From Phycisphaeraceae bacterium (GTDB lineage: Bacteria > Planctomycetota > Phycisphaerae > Phycisphaerales > SM1A02), in contig JAHBWZ010000010.1 of the NCBI GenBank assembly GCA_019636755.1, forward strand, positions 1-64,000: a DNA stretch of 64,000 nucleotides, in the 5' to 3' direction. Position 1 is the first letter of the stretch; each line of letters begins with the position of its first letter. Below are positions 36,952-44,069 of the stretch, one piece after another. The notes beneath the pieces were generated by a model that had not been told where the DNA came from, made no database searches, and saw only the letters and a program-made list of their open reading frames with translations. A program made the position numbers and the translations under genes.

Positions 36952-38277
36952 TCAGGGCCGGATCGACCCGTCGCCGGCGGGGGGTTCCCGGACCGGACCC
37001 GCGGCCGCCGGCGCGGTCCCGTCGTGCGGCCCGTGGACCGCGCCGTGATCGGCCAGGTCCTCCGCCACGTCATCGCTCCGGCCGTCGCGCAGGTCGTCGG
37101 GCATCGCCTGTGCCGCGCGCCGCCGGACCGCGGCCTCGATCTCCGCGTCGATCCGCGCCACGGACGCGGCCGCCATCGCGGGCGCCAGGTGCCGCGCCAG
37201 CGCACGACGGACCACCCCCGGTTCCGGCGGCGGATGCGCCGGGGTCAGGCCGCGCGCTTCCGCCGGCAGGAGTTCCGGATACGACAGGCGATCCGGAAGC
37301 CACGGCAGACAGCCGGCCAGGAGCGCCTCGGTCACGGCGATGCCGAAGAACTCGTGCCGCGCCGTCGAGAGCACCCAGTCGCACGCCGCGACATGCGCCC
37401 AGTACGCCGCCCGGTCCGGGACGTATCCCGCGTGGTCGATCCGCGCCGCGAACTCGTCGCACAGGATCTCGATCGCACGCGGGACCGCGCGGCCGCGCGC
37501 CCCGAGCAGCGTGAACCGCAGGTCCAGTCGCTCCGCATCGCGACGGGCCAGGTCCAGGAGTCCGTCCGGCCCCTTGTCGTGTTCCCAGCGGTGCGGCCAG
37601 AGAACGCGCACCGGTTTCTGTAAAACAGGGGCCTCGTCGCCGGGGCCCTGCCCGCGCCAGGCGATCCCGTCCGGCGGCGGTTCGACCGGCGGCCACGCGA
37701 TCCCGTGCCGGATCGCGCCGGCGGTACCGTCGTCGCCGGGCAGCAGCGACTCCAGGACACCCGGACGCCGATCGGGTGCCCGCCGGAGCAGGCGTCGCAT
37801 CGCCGCCGCGAACGACGCGGCGTTCCAGCGGCTGTTCCAGAGCACCAGGTCCGCGGCGGCGATCGATGCCAGATTGGTCAGCGCGAACTGCACGTCCCGG
37901 CGCGCGATCTCCGGCGCCGACGGGCCGATCGGATACGCCGCCTGGTTCTCGTGCATGTAGAGCACGACCGTCAGTCGTGCGCTGCGCCGCGGCGCCAGTC
38001 GGCGGATCGCCGCGACGAGTTCCGCCGTCCCGAGCAGGCTGGTCGCGAACAGCACGGAGGCGCCGGTCGCCTCCAGCGCGGCGCCGACGTCCTCGGCAAG
38101 CTCCAGGGCGGCCGTGCGCATGCGCCACTTCCACGCCCGGCCGGGACGCGTGATCCAGGTCCAGCGATGGCGGCTGCGCCGCGCGAGCGACTCGCGGATC
38201 GCGCGATGCGAGCCTGCATCGAACGGCTCCACGCCGATCACCGCCCGCCCGCCCGCGTTCCCCTGTTCAGCCGTCAC
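36952..38277 (-). CDS. Glycosyltransferase, tRNA-queuosine mannosyltransferase (DUF3524/QTMAN) family
   Basis: A 441-residue protein from GTG 38277 (TATCGT box 8 nt upstream). The N-terminal DUF3524 motifs are strong: VIGVEPFDAGSHRA (14-26), WKWRMRTAALELAE (49-62), LYMHENQAAYPIG and LVLWNSRWNAASFAAAM. The C-terminal GT-B half has LWPHRWEHDKGPD and HEFFGIAVTEALLAGCLPWLP, the nucleotide-sugar site with acidic residues. Members in animals mannosylate queuosine in tRNA-Asp. The bacterial members may act on the same tRNA or on something else. The queuosine synthesis genes are not in the window. It is divergent from the Fur-like gene. Confidence 0.82.
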   Translation of the reverse strand: MTAEQGNAGGRAVIGVEPFDAGSHRAIRESLARRSRHRWTWITRPGRAWKWRMRTAALELAEDVGAALEATGASVLFATSLLGTAELVAAIRRLAPRRSARLTVVLYMHENQAAYPIGPSAPEIARRDVQFALTNLASIAAADLVLWNSRWNAASFAAAMRRLLRRAPDRRPGVLESLLPGDDGTAGAIRHGIAWPPVEPPPDGIAWRGQGPGDEAPVLQKPVRVLWPHRWEHDKGPDGLLDLARRDAERLDLRFTLLGARGRAVPRAIEILCDEFAARIDHAGYVPDRAAYWAHVAACDWVLSTARHEFFGIAVTEALLAGCLPWLPDRLSYPELLPAEARGLTPAHPPPEPGVVRRALARHLAPAMAAASVARIDAEIEAAVRRRAAQAMPDDLRDGRSDDVAEDLADHGAVHGPHDGTAPAAAGPVREPPAGDGSIRP

Positions 38278-38285
38278 GGTCCGCC

Positions 38286-38303
38286 ACGATACACGGATAC
38301 ACT
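38286..38303. promoter_or_regulatory. Overlapping divergent -10 boxes, glycosyltransferase / Fur-like gene
   Basis: On the minus strand TATCGT (38286-38291) lies 8 nt before GTG 38277. On the plus strand TACACT (38298-38303) lies 7 nt before ATG 38311. Only 6 nt separate the boxes, so polymerase at one must exclude the other. Confidence 0.6.
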
Positions 38304-38310
38304 TGCCGAC

Positions 38311-38805
38311 ATGTCCGCGAAGGCATCCACCGCCGCCCGGATCGCCGAGGAAGCCGCGGCCGCGCCGCTGTGCGCGGTCTTCCGGCGGCACCTGCGCTCC
38401 GTCCGCCTGAAGTACACGCCGGAGCGTGCGGGCGTCCTGGACGCGATCATCGAGCGCGACGGGCTCTTCGAAGTCGAGGAACTGCTCAACGACCTTCGCG
38501 ACCGGCGCCTGCGCATCTCCAAGGCGACGGTCTACCGGACGCTCAGGCTGCTCCAGGACGCGGGCATCATCATGCCGGCGCAGATCGATGCGCGGCAGTC
38601 GCACTACCAGCTGGTCTACGGCCGCGCGCCGCGCGACCAGATGGTCTGCGTCCGCACGGGCCGCGTCATCGAGTTCACGGACCCGGAGATCCGGACGCTC
38701 CGGGACCGCATCTGCCGGCGCGCCGGCTGGGCGCCGGTCACGCATCGGCTCCAGATCTTCGGCGTGAGCCCCGAGGACGCCGGCGCCGAGCCGCCGGCGT
38801 CATGA
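38311..38805 (+). CDS. Fur-family regulator with degenerate metal site
   Basis: A 164-residue protein. The winged HTH is typical (RLKYTPERAGVLDAIIERDGLFEVEELL, then ISKATVYRTLRLLQDAGII, quoted in pieces). The dimerisation half aligns as HYQLVYGRAPRDQMVCVRTGRVIEF (split) where Fur proteins normally have HHDH-C-xx-C-GKVIEF: the HHDH histidines and one cysteine of CxxC are missing. It should still bind DNA and dimerise, but probably does not sense iron or zinc in the usual way. It may bind another signal. Its stop codon abuts tsaE's through a palindromic TCATGA. Confidence 0.85.
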   Translation: MSAKASTAARIAEEAAAAPLCAVFRRHLRSVRLKYTPERAGVLDAIIERDGLFEVEELLNDLRDRRLRISKATVYRTLRLLQDAGIIMPAQIDARQSHYQLVYGRAPRDQMVCVRTGRVIEFTDPEIRTLRDRICRRAGWAPVTHRLQIFGVSPEDAGAEPPAS

Positions 38806-39303
38806 GTCCGGGGACGACCGCGCGATGCGGATCCGGCGCCGATCACCGCCCTCGCTGCTGATCGTGACATCGATGATCCGTCCCGCGGCGAGCGCATCGC
38901 CAAGGCGCTCCGGCCATTCGATCGCCACCACGGTTCCCGGTGCGTGAAGCCATGCATCCAGCCCGAGTTCGATGAACTCGTCCGGGTGCACCATGCGCCA
39001 GGCATCGACGTGCACCAGCGTGCGGACGGGCGACGGCATCCGCGCCGCAGCCGGCGGGCCGGACGCGCGCGTCGTGACGGCATGGACGTGCATCAGCGCG
39101 AACGACGGGCTGGAGATCTCGTGCGGGTCGGCCCCGAGCCCCCGGGCCAGGCCGCGCACGAACGCGGTCTTCCCGGCACCGAGTGCGCCATGCAGCCGGA
39201 TCACCTCGCCGCCGCACAGGCGTGCGGCAAGCCGCGCCGCGAGCGCCTCGGTCTCTTCCGGACCGTGCGTGACGTATTCGGATGGCATCGGATCCGCCGT
39301 CAT
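38800..39303 (-). CDS. tsaE: tRNA threonylcarbamoyladenosine biosynthesis ATPase TsaE
   Basis: A 167-residue protein. Walker A HGALGAGKTAFVRGLARGLG is followed by SSPSFALM, VHVDAWRM (Walker B-like) and IEWPERLGD, the classic YjeE/TsaE motifs. It works with TsaB and TsaD to put t6A on tRNA; those genes are not here. ATG 39303 overlaps the thiL stop by 4 bp. Residues between SPSFALMHV and VHVDAW include an insert (about 20 aa) not usual in the family. Confidence 0.92.
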   Translation of the reverse strand: MTADPMPSEYVTHGPEETEALAARLAARLCGGEVIRLHGALGAGKTAFVRGLARGLGADPHEISSPSFALMHVHAVTTRASGPPAAARMPSPVRTLVHVDAWRMVHPDEFIELGLDAWLHAPGTVVAIEWPERLGDALAAGRIIDVTISSEGGDRRRIRIARSSPDS

Positions 39304-40268
39304 GGCGCTCCGTGTTCCCAGCCCATCGCGTCCAGGGCGCGCCATCCGGACCCGTTCCCGTCGCGGGCGCTGTCCGTGTCCACGGCCGCGACGACCTCCG
39401 GCCCGCCCGGCCCCGGATCGCGGACGCGACCGATCACGGTGAGCGGCACGCCCGCGCCGGGTCCGATGCGCGGCGGCAGCGGCGGCGCCGCGACCACCAC
39501 CAGTTCGTAATCTTCGCCGTCACCGATCGCGTCGCGCCACGCCCGCCCGGGCGTGCACGGGATGCGCGCGGGATCGATCTCGATCCGGACGCGCGACGCG
39601 CGGGCGACGTGCCCGAGATCGCGACCGAGTCCGTCGCTGACATCGATCATCGCATGCAGCCGGTCACCGATCCGGGCCGCCAGGTCCAGCGCCGCATCGA
39701 CGCGCGGCTGAAAGGTGAGATGACGACCGCCGCCATCGGGAAGCATCGAGCCGCCGATGCACCCGGTCACCGCGACCACGTCACCGGGCCGGGCGCCGTG
39801 GCGCGTGATCACGCCCGCCGGCCCGGGTCGCGCGAGCACCGTCACCGAGAGGACCAACGGCGCCGAGGACGGAACCGCGGCCAGGTCACCGCCGATCAGC
39901 GGTGCGCCGGCCAGGTTCGCCGCATCGACCAGGCCCGCCAGCAGCGCATCGACGCGCTCCCGCCCCCACCGCGCCTCGTCCAGGGGCAGGGCCGCCGCCG
40001 CGAGCGACGCCACCGGCACCCCCGCCATCGCCGCGACATCGCTGACGCATCGATTGATCGCCTTCGCCCCGATCGCCCGCGCATCCGTCTCCGGGACGAC
40101 GTGCCGGCCCTCGATCACCTGGTCGACGGCGACCAGCACCGGCGTCCCGGCGATGTCGAGCGCGGCCATGTCATCCCCGGGCGGCAGCGTGATGGCGACG
40201 TCGGCATCGCGGCTCTTCAAGTCACGCGTCAGTCCGAAGATGCGCTCCAGCAGGGCGAACTCCCGCAT
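39300..40268 (-). CDS. thiL: Thiamine-monophosphate kinase
   Basis: A 322-residue protein with MREFALLERIFG at the start, GDDMAALDI, VDQVIEGRHVV, AIGAKAINRCVSDVAAMAGVP (metal and nucleotide loops), LIGGDLAAVPS, VTGCIGGSM and MIDVSDGLGRDL with GDGEDYELVVV. It phosphorylates thiamine monophosphate to the diphosphate. ATG 40268 is chosen because TACGAT is 7 nt upstream. No TPP riboswitch is visible upstream. Confidence 0.94.
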   Translation of the reverse strand: MREFALLERIFGLTRDLKSRDADVAITLPPGDDMAALDIAGTPVLVAVDQVIEGRHVVPETDARAIGAKAINRCVSDVAAMAGVPVASLAAAALPLDEARWGRERVDALLAGLVDAANLAGAPLIGGDLAAVPSSAPLVLSVTVLARPGPAGVITRHGARPGDVVAVTGCIGGSMLPDGGGRHLTFQPRVDAALDLAARIGDRLHAMIDVSDGLGRDLGHVARASRVRIEIDPARIPCTPGRAWRDAIGDGEDYELVVVAAPPLPPRIGPGAGVPLTVIGRVRDPGPGGPEVVAAVDTDSARDGNGSGWRALDAMGWEHGAP

Positions 40269-40275
40269 GGCGCGC

Positions 40276-40281
40276 ATCGTA
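40276..40281 (-). promoter_or_regulatory. -10 box (TACGAT) of thiL-tsaE
   Basis: TACGAT on the minus strand, 7 nt before ATG 40268; no Shine-Dalgarno. Confidence 0.6.
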
Positions 40282-40531
40282 TCGTGGCGTCGCGGCTGTG
40301 AAGATAGGCGGAATTTCCTGCAGCCTCGAGTGGACGAGGACCGATGCATCGAATCAGCCCGGGCCCGCGCAGACGACGACGCCTGCCGATCCCCATGCAC
40401 CCGGGCGTTCGCGGAGCACACCCCTGCCATGCGGACATCACGCCCATCCCGCACCACCTTCGGCGCTTTCGGGAACCACCGGCCACGGTGATTCCCGGTT
40501 CGCTTCTTTCCTCCTTTCTTCTTTCTCCTCC

Positions 40532-40570
40532 CCGCCTCCCCGGCCTGACAGCCGGGGAGGCGGTTTGTCT
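40532..40570 (+). terminator. Possible terminator hairpin in thiL/waaA intergenic region
   Basis: Stem CCGCCTCCCCGGC / GCCGGGGAGGCGG with a CTGACA loop and TTTGTCT tail on the plus strand. On the minus strand, the direction of waaA transcription, the tail is purine-rich, so termination of waaA by this element would be weak. Confidence 0.5.
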
Positions 40571-40605
40571 CCGCGGCAGCGCGCCCCGCATGGACGTGCA
40601 CGCCG

Positions 40606-41865
40606 TCACGCGATCGCCGGCGTCCTGAGCAGGTCGCCCAGCACCTGGCAGGTGCGACGGGTGGCGCCCTGATGCTGCCGGATCACGGCCCGCCCGCGCT
40701 CGGCCATCGCGTGCGCGCGAACGGGATCCGAAAGCAGGGCGCGGATGGCGTCCGCGAGGCCCGCGCGATCGGTGCGGACGATCGCGTCGGCGCGCTCCAG
40801 CGCCTCGACGGTGTCGGCGAAGTCGGTCACGCGCGGCCCGACGATGACCGGTCGCCCCAGCGCCACCGGCTCCATCATGTCCGATCCGTGCAGCGAGCCG
40901 AACGATCGTCCGATGACGACGAGCGTCGCGAGCGCATACGCCGCCCGGAGTTCGCCGATGGTGTCCAGCAGGAACCGGTCGCATGGAGGCGCGGGCCGGT
41001 CCAGCGGACGCGATCGCCTGATGCACGGGGCAAGGGCGGCGGCGGCGCCGTCGAACCACTCCGGTCGGCGCGGCGCGCAGAGGAGCTGGACGCCGGGCGG
41101 AACCGCCGCGCGAAGGAGTGCGTGCTCATCGTCCGCGGTCGAGCCGGCCACCACCAGCGGGCGCGACGGATCGATGCCGAGGGCGGCACCGAGTTCGACG
41201 GCACCCGGCACCGCGTCGGCGATCTCCGCCGTATCCCACTTCATCGTGCCGGTCGTCTCGATGCGCGCCGGATCGACGCCCAGCGCGATGAATCGTGCCG
41301 CGTACGCGTCCGACTGCACGAGGACGCGCGCCAGGCGGGTGAAGGCGGGACGCACGAGCGGGCGGACGCGCCGGTACCAGCGGAAGCTCCGCGCCGAGAG
41401 GCGGCCGTTCACGACCACGCAGTCGATGCCGCGCCGCGCACAGGCACTGCTGAACTGCGGCCAGACCTCCAGTTCGACGAGCGCGACCAGGTCCGGGCGC
41501 ACGCGATCCAGGAAGCGATCCACCGCGAACGGGAAATCCAGCGGGTAGCGGACGACGTGGCACGTCCCGCCGAAGAGCGACCGGGCCCGCGCGAAGCCGG
41601 TCCCGGTCGTCGTCGCCACCACGATGTCCGGCCGCGCCGGGTGCTCGAGGAGGTGTGCCACGAGCAGCCGGATCGCATTGACCTCGCCTACCGACACCGC
41701 GTGCAGCAGGAGCCGCGCGCGGGTCGGCGCGGGCAGCGCCGCGCCGCGCCCGAGCCGCGCCGTCCACGCGTCGTCGCGCCGTCCGCGGCACCACCGCCGC
41801 AGGAGCAGGACGGGCAGCGCCGGAAGCAGCAGGAGGATCAGGAACGCGTCGAGCACGCGGCGCAT
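40606..41865 (-). CDS. waaA: 3-deoxy-D-manno-octulosonic acid (Kdo) transferase
   Basis: A 419-residue GT-B glycosyltransferase with an N-terminal membrane anchor (ILLLLPALPVLLLRR). LLHAVSVGEVNAIRLLV and VATTTGTGFARARSLFG, then PLDFPFAVDRFLDRVRPDLVALVELEVWP (pieces), are the WaaA acceptor-side motifs with the conserved Glu in HAVSVGE. The donor half has GSTADDEH and SDMMEPVALGRPVIVGP. It adds Kdo to lipid A precursor at the inner membrane. Its presence implies an LPS-like glycolipid. A TACACT box lies 8 nt before ATG 41865. Confidence 0.93.
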   Translation of the reverse strand: MRRVLDAFLILLLLPALPVLLLRRWCRGRRDDAWTARLGRGAALPAPTRARLLLHAVSVGEVNAIRLLVAHLLEHPARPDIVVATTTGTGFARARSLFGGTCHVVRYPLDFPFAVDRFLDRVRPDLVALVELEVWPQFSSACARRGIDCVVVNGRLSARSFRWYRRVRPLVRPAFTRLARVLVQSDAYAARFIALGVDPARIETTGTMKWDTAEIADAVPGAVELGAALGIDPSRPLVVAGSTADDEHALLRAAVPPGVQLLCAPRRPEWFDGAAAALAPCIRRSRPLDRPAPPCDRFLLDTIGELRAAYALATLVVIGRSFGSLHGSDMMEPVALGRPVIVGPRVTDFADTVEALERADAIVRTDRAGLADAIRALLSDPVRAHAMAERGRAVIRQHQGATRRTCQVLGDLLRTPAIA

Positions 41866-41873
41866 GGGACGCG

Positions 41874-41879
41874 AGTGTA
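41874..41879 (-). promoter_or_regulatory. -10 box (TACACT) of waaA
   Basis: TACACT on the minus strand, 8 nt before ATG 41865. Confidence 0.6.
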
Positions 41880-41976
41880 CCGGGACACCGCCATGGCACC
41901 GGGGTTCCGCTACGATCGCGATTCCTGCGATCACCGCCCCTTTCGGCGCCGACCCGCCGACGACCGCCTGCGCCCG

Positions 41977-43251
41977 ATGCTCATCCCGCTTCGTACCAAC
42001 CTCGACGCCCGGCGTCCGCCCCGGATCACCGTCGCGCTCATCCTGGTCAACATGCTGGTCTACCTCGCGCTGCTGCTGGCGGAACGGGCCGGCTTCGACC
42101 GGGAGGCGCTGACGGGCGCCGGCGCGCTGGCATCCGGCAGCGGGCCGCGGGGCTTCCGCGCCTGGGCGCTCATCACCTACCAGTTCCTGCACGACCCGTC
42201 GAGCCTGCTGCACCTCGCGTTCAACATGCTCTTTCTCTGGATCTTCGGCGCCGCGGTGGAGGATCGGCTGCGGCCGGCTGGATTCCTGCTCTTCTATCTT
42301 GCCGGAGGCATGGTGGCGGGACTCGGACACATGCTCGCGGCCCCGGGCGTGCCCGTGATCGGCGCGTCCGGTGCGGTCGCCGCCGTCACCGGCGCGTTCA
42401 TCGCGCTCTTCCCGCGCGCCCGCGTCCTGGTCCTCTTCTTCTTCGTGATCATCGGCGTCTACGCCATTCCGGCGGTCTGGCTGGTCGGTCTCTACGTTGC
42501 ACTCGACCTGATCAACCAGCTCTTCGACCTCCTCGGCTCGCGGCGCGGCAACACCGCCTACATGGCGCACCTCGCCGGCTATGCATTCGGCTTCACGACC
42601 GGCATGATCCTGCTGGCGACCAGCGTGGTCCGTCGCGGCGAGTTCGACGCGCTGTCCCTGCTGGCGCAGTGGCGGCGGCGCCGCGCCTTCCGCCGGGTCG
42701 CGACGCGGTCGGGCGGCGGGGTGTGGGATGTCAGCGCCTCGCCGAAGCCGACCGCCGCGCCGGCGGGGGCGTCCGCCGAGGTCCGCGCCTCGTCGATGGC
42801 GGCGGATGCGCAGCGACGCGCCCGGGAGGTCCAGCGCGAGGAGATCATCTCAGCCGCCCGTCGCGGCGCGTCCATCGAGGCCGCCGAGCGCCTGCTGTCG
42901 GGCCGGCGCACCGACCCGAGGCTCGCGCTGCCGGACCGGACGGAACTGGACCTCGCGCTGGCCCTGGCATCCGCAGGACGATTCGACGAGTCCCGCGCAC
43001 TGCTGGCCGCGCTGCTGGAGCGTGGGCCGCACGCGGGCGGCGACGATCGATCCGGCACGCTCGACGAAGCCGCGCTGACGCTGGCCTTCCTGCTCGGTCG
43101 CCACCTCGGCGCGCCGGGTGAGGCGCGGGCGCTCGCGACGCGACTCGCCGGATCGATGTCGCCGGCCATCCGCGATTCCGCCCGGTCGCTGCTGGAGGAT
43201 CTCGCCGGGCGCGACGATCGCACCGCCGGGGCCGGGAGCGCCGGTCCATGA
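41977..43251 (+). CDS. Rhomboid family membrane protease with long C-terminal extension
   Basis: A 424-residue protein. The rhomboid core (about 1-215) has six TM helices, with QFLHDPSSLLHLAFNMLFLWIFG (split), the catalytic serine in VIGASGAVAAVTGAF and the catalytic histidine in AYMAHLAGYAFGF. The remaining 200 residues are soluble, Ala/Arg-rich and helical (EVQREEIISAARRGASIEAAERLL), possibly TPR-like, and are unusual for the family. It should cleave TM helices of other proteins. A TACGAT box at 41911-41916 gives a leader of about 55 nt. Confidence 0.9.
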   Translation: MLIPLRTNLDARRPPRITVALILVNMLVYLALLLAERAGFDREALTGAGALASGSGPRGFRAWALITYQFLHDPSSLLHLAFNMLFLWIFGAAVEDRLRPAGFLLFYLAGGMVAGLGHMLAAPGVPVIGASGAVAAVTGAFIALFPRARVLVLFFFVIIGVYAIPAVWLVGLYVALDLINQLFDLLGSRRGNTAYMAHLAGYAFGFTTGMILLATSVVRRGEFDALSLLAQWRRRRAFRRVATRSGGGVWDVSASPKPTAAPAGASAEVRASSMAADAQRRAREVQREEIISAARRGASIEAAERLLSGRRTDPRLALPDRTELDLALALASAGRFDESRALLAALLERGPHAGGDDRSGTLDEAALTLAFLLGRHLGAPGEARALATRLAGSMSPAIRDSARSLLEDLAGRDDRTAGAGSAGP

Positions 43252-43372
43252 GCGCCCGCCGGGTCGGAGAGCGCGGTCACCGGTCGCGAGCACCGGTGAC
43301 GCGTCCGCGCGCCGGGTCCGCCCGTCGAGCGATCCGGGACCGCGCGCCGAGGAATCCGGAGCGACCAGCACG

Positions 43373-44047
43373 ATGAAGGCCTCCCATCGCACGCGCATCA
43401 AGATCTGCGGCATCGCCGACGCCGCGACGCTCGCCGCCGCCGTCGATGCCGGCGCGGATGCCGTCGGCTTCGTGCTGGCGGAGGGGTCGCCGCGCACGCT
43501 CGACCCGGGCGCCGCGCGGGACCTGCTCGCCCGCGTTCCGCCACTCGTCACACCGGTCCTCGTGCTGCGGAACACGCCGCTCGAACGACTCCGGCCGTTC
43601 CTGGCGCCGGCAGGCGCGCGCGCGGTCTTCCAGGCGCACGGGGACGAGGACGAGGCGTTCATGGCGCAGCTTCCGCCGCCGCGGATCCGGGCGATCCGAT
43701 ACGACGACGACGACGCCTGGCAGCGCTGGCGTCGATCGCCTGCCGCGGAGATGGTGCTCATCGACGGACCGGTGCCCGGCTCCGGGCGCCCGTTCGATCA
43801 CGCGACATTCAATGCGCGGACGGCCGGGGACCGGCCGCGCGGTGCGGACGACCGGACACATCCGATCATCCTGGCCGGCGGACTCACCGCGGCGAACGTC
43901 GGCGAGGCGATCCGTCGCATCCGGCCGTATGCCGTCGACGTCAGCAGCGGCGTCGAGTCCGCGCCGGGACGGAAGGACCCCGGCCTGATCGCGCGGTTCT
44001 GCGCGGAGGTCCGCGCGGCGGATGCGTCCACGGTCGCGCGGACGTGA
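43373..44047 (+). CDS. trpF: Phosphoribosylanthranilate isomerase
   Basis: A 224-residue TIM-barrel protein. RIKICGIADAATL carries the catalytic Cys, ADAVGFVLAEGSPRTL, VLVLRNTP, LIDGPVPGSGRPFDH (phosphate/catalytic Asp region), ILAGGLTAANVGEAI and VDVSSGVESAPGRKDP complete the family set. It converts PRA to CdRP in tryptophan synthesis. GGAG lies 11 nt upstream. No other trp gene is adjacent. Confidence 0.94.
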   Translation: MKASHRTRIKICGIADAATLAAAVDAGADAVGFVLAEGSPRTLDPGAARDLLARVPPLVTPVLVLRNTPLERLRPFLAPAGARAVFQAHGDEDEAFMAQLPPPRIRAIRYDDDDAWQRWRRSPAAEMVLIDGPVPGSGRPFDHATFNARTAGDRPRGADDRTHPIILAGGLTAANVGEAIRRIRPYAVDVSSGVESAPGRKDPGLIARFCAEVRAADASTVART

Positions 44048-44069
44048 CCGCGCCTCGCCCGGACTGGAT

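Larger units (their letters stand above)
40269..40605. other. Intergenic region with two hairpins and pyrimidine tract
   Basis: 337 bp between the thiL start and the waaA stop. An imperfect hairpin spans 40470-40497 (CGGGAA and CACCG arms). A pyrimidine run (40501-40541, TTCTTTCCTCCTTTCTTC-like) leads into a perfect 13-bp hairpin at 40532-40563 followed by TTTGTCT. No protein-like frame is present. Confidence 0.6.

Noticed and set aside
36923-37629. CTGTTTTACA at 36923-36932 and its complement near 37619 as a mobile-element inverted repeat
   Set aside because: A 10-bp match with no transposase between the copies and no target duplication; the second copy lies inside the glycosyltransferase gene.
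40344-40628. Small ORFs in the thiL/waaA intergenic region
   Set aside because: The frames are Arg/Pro-rich with no ribosome site and no protein-like pattern; hairpins and a pyrimidine tract explain the sequence better.
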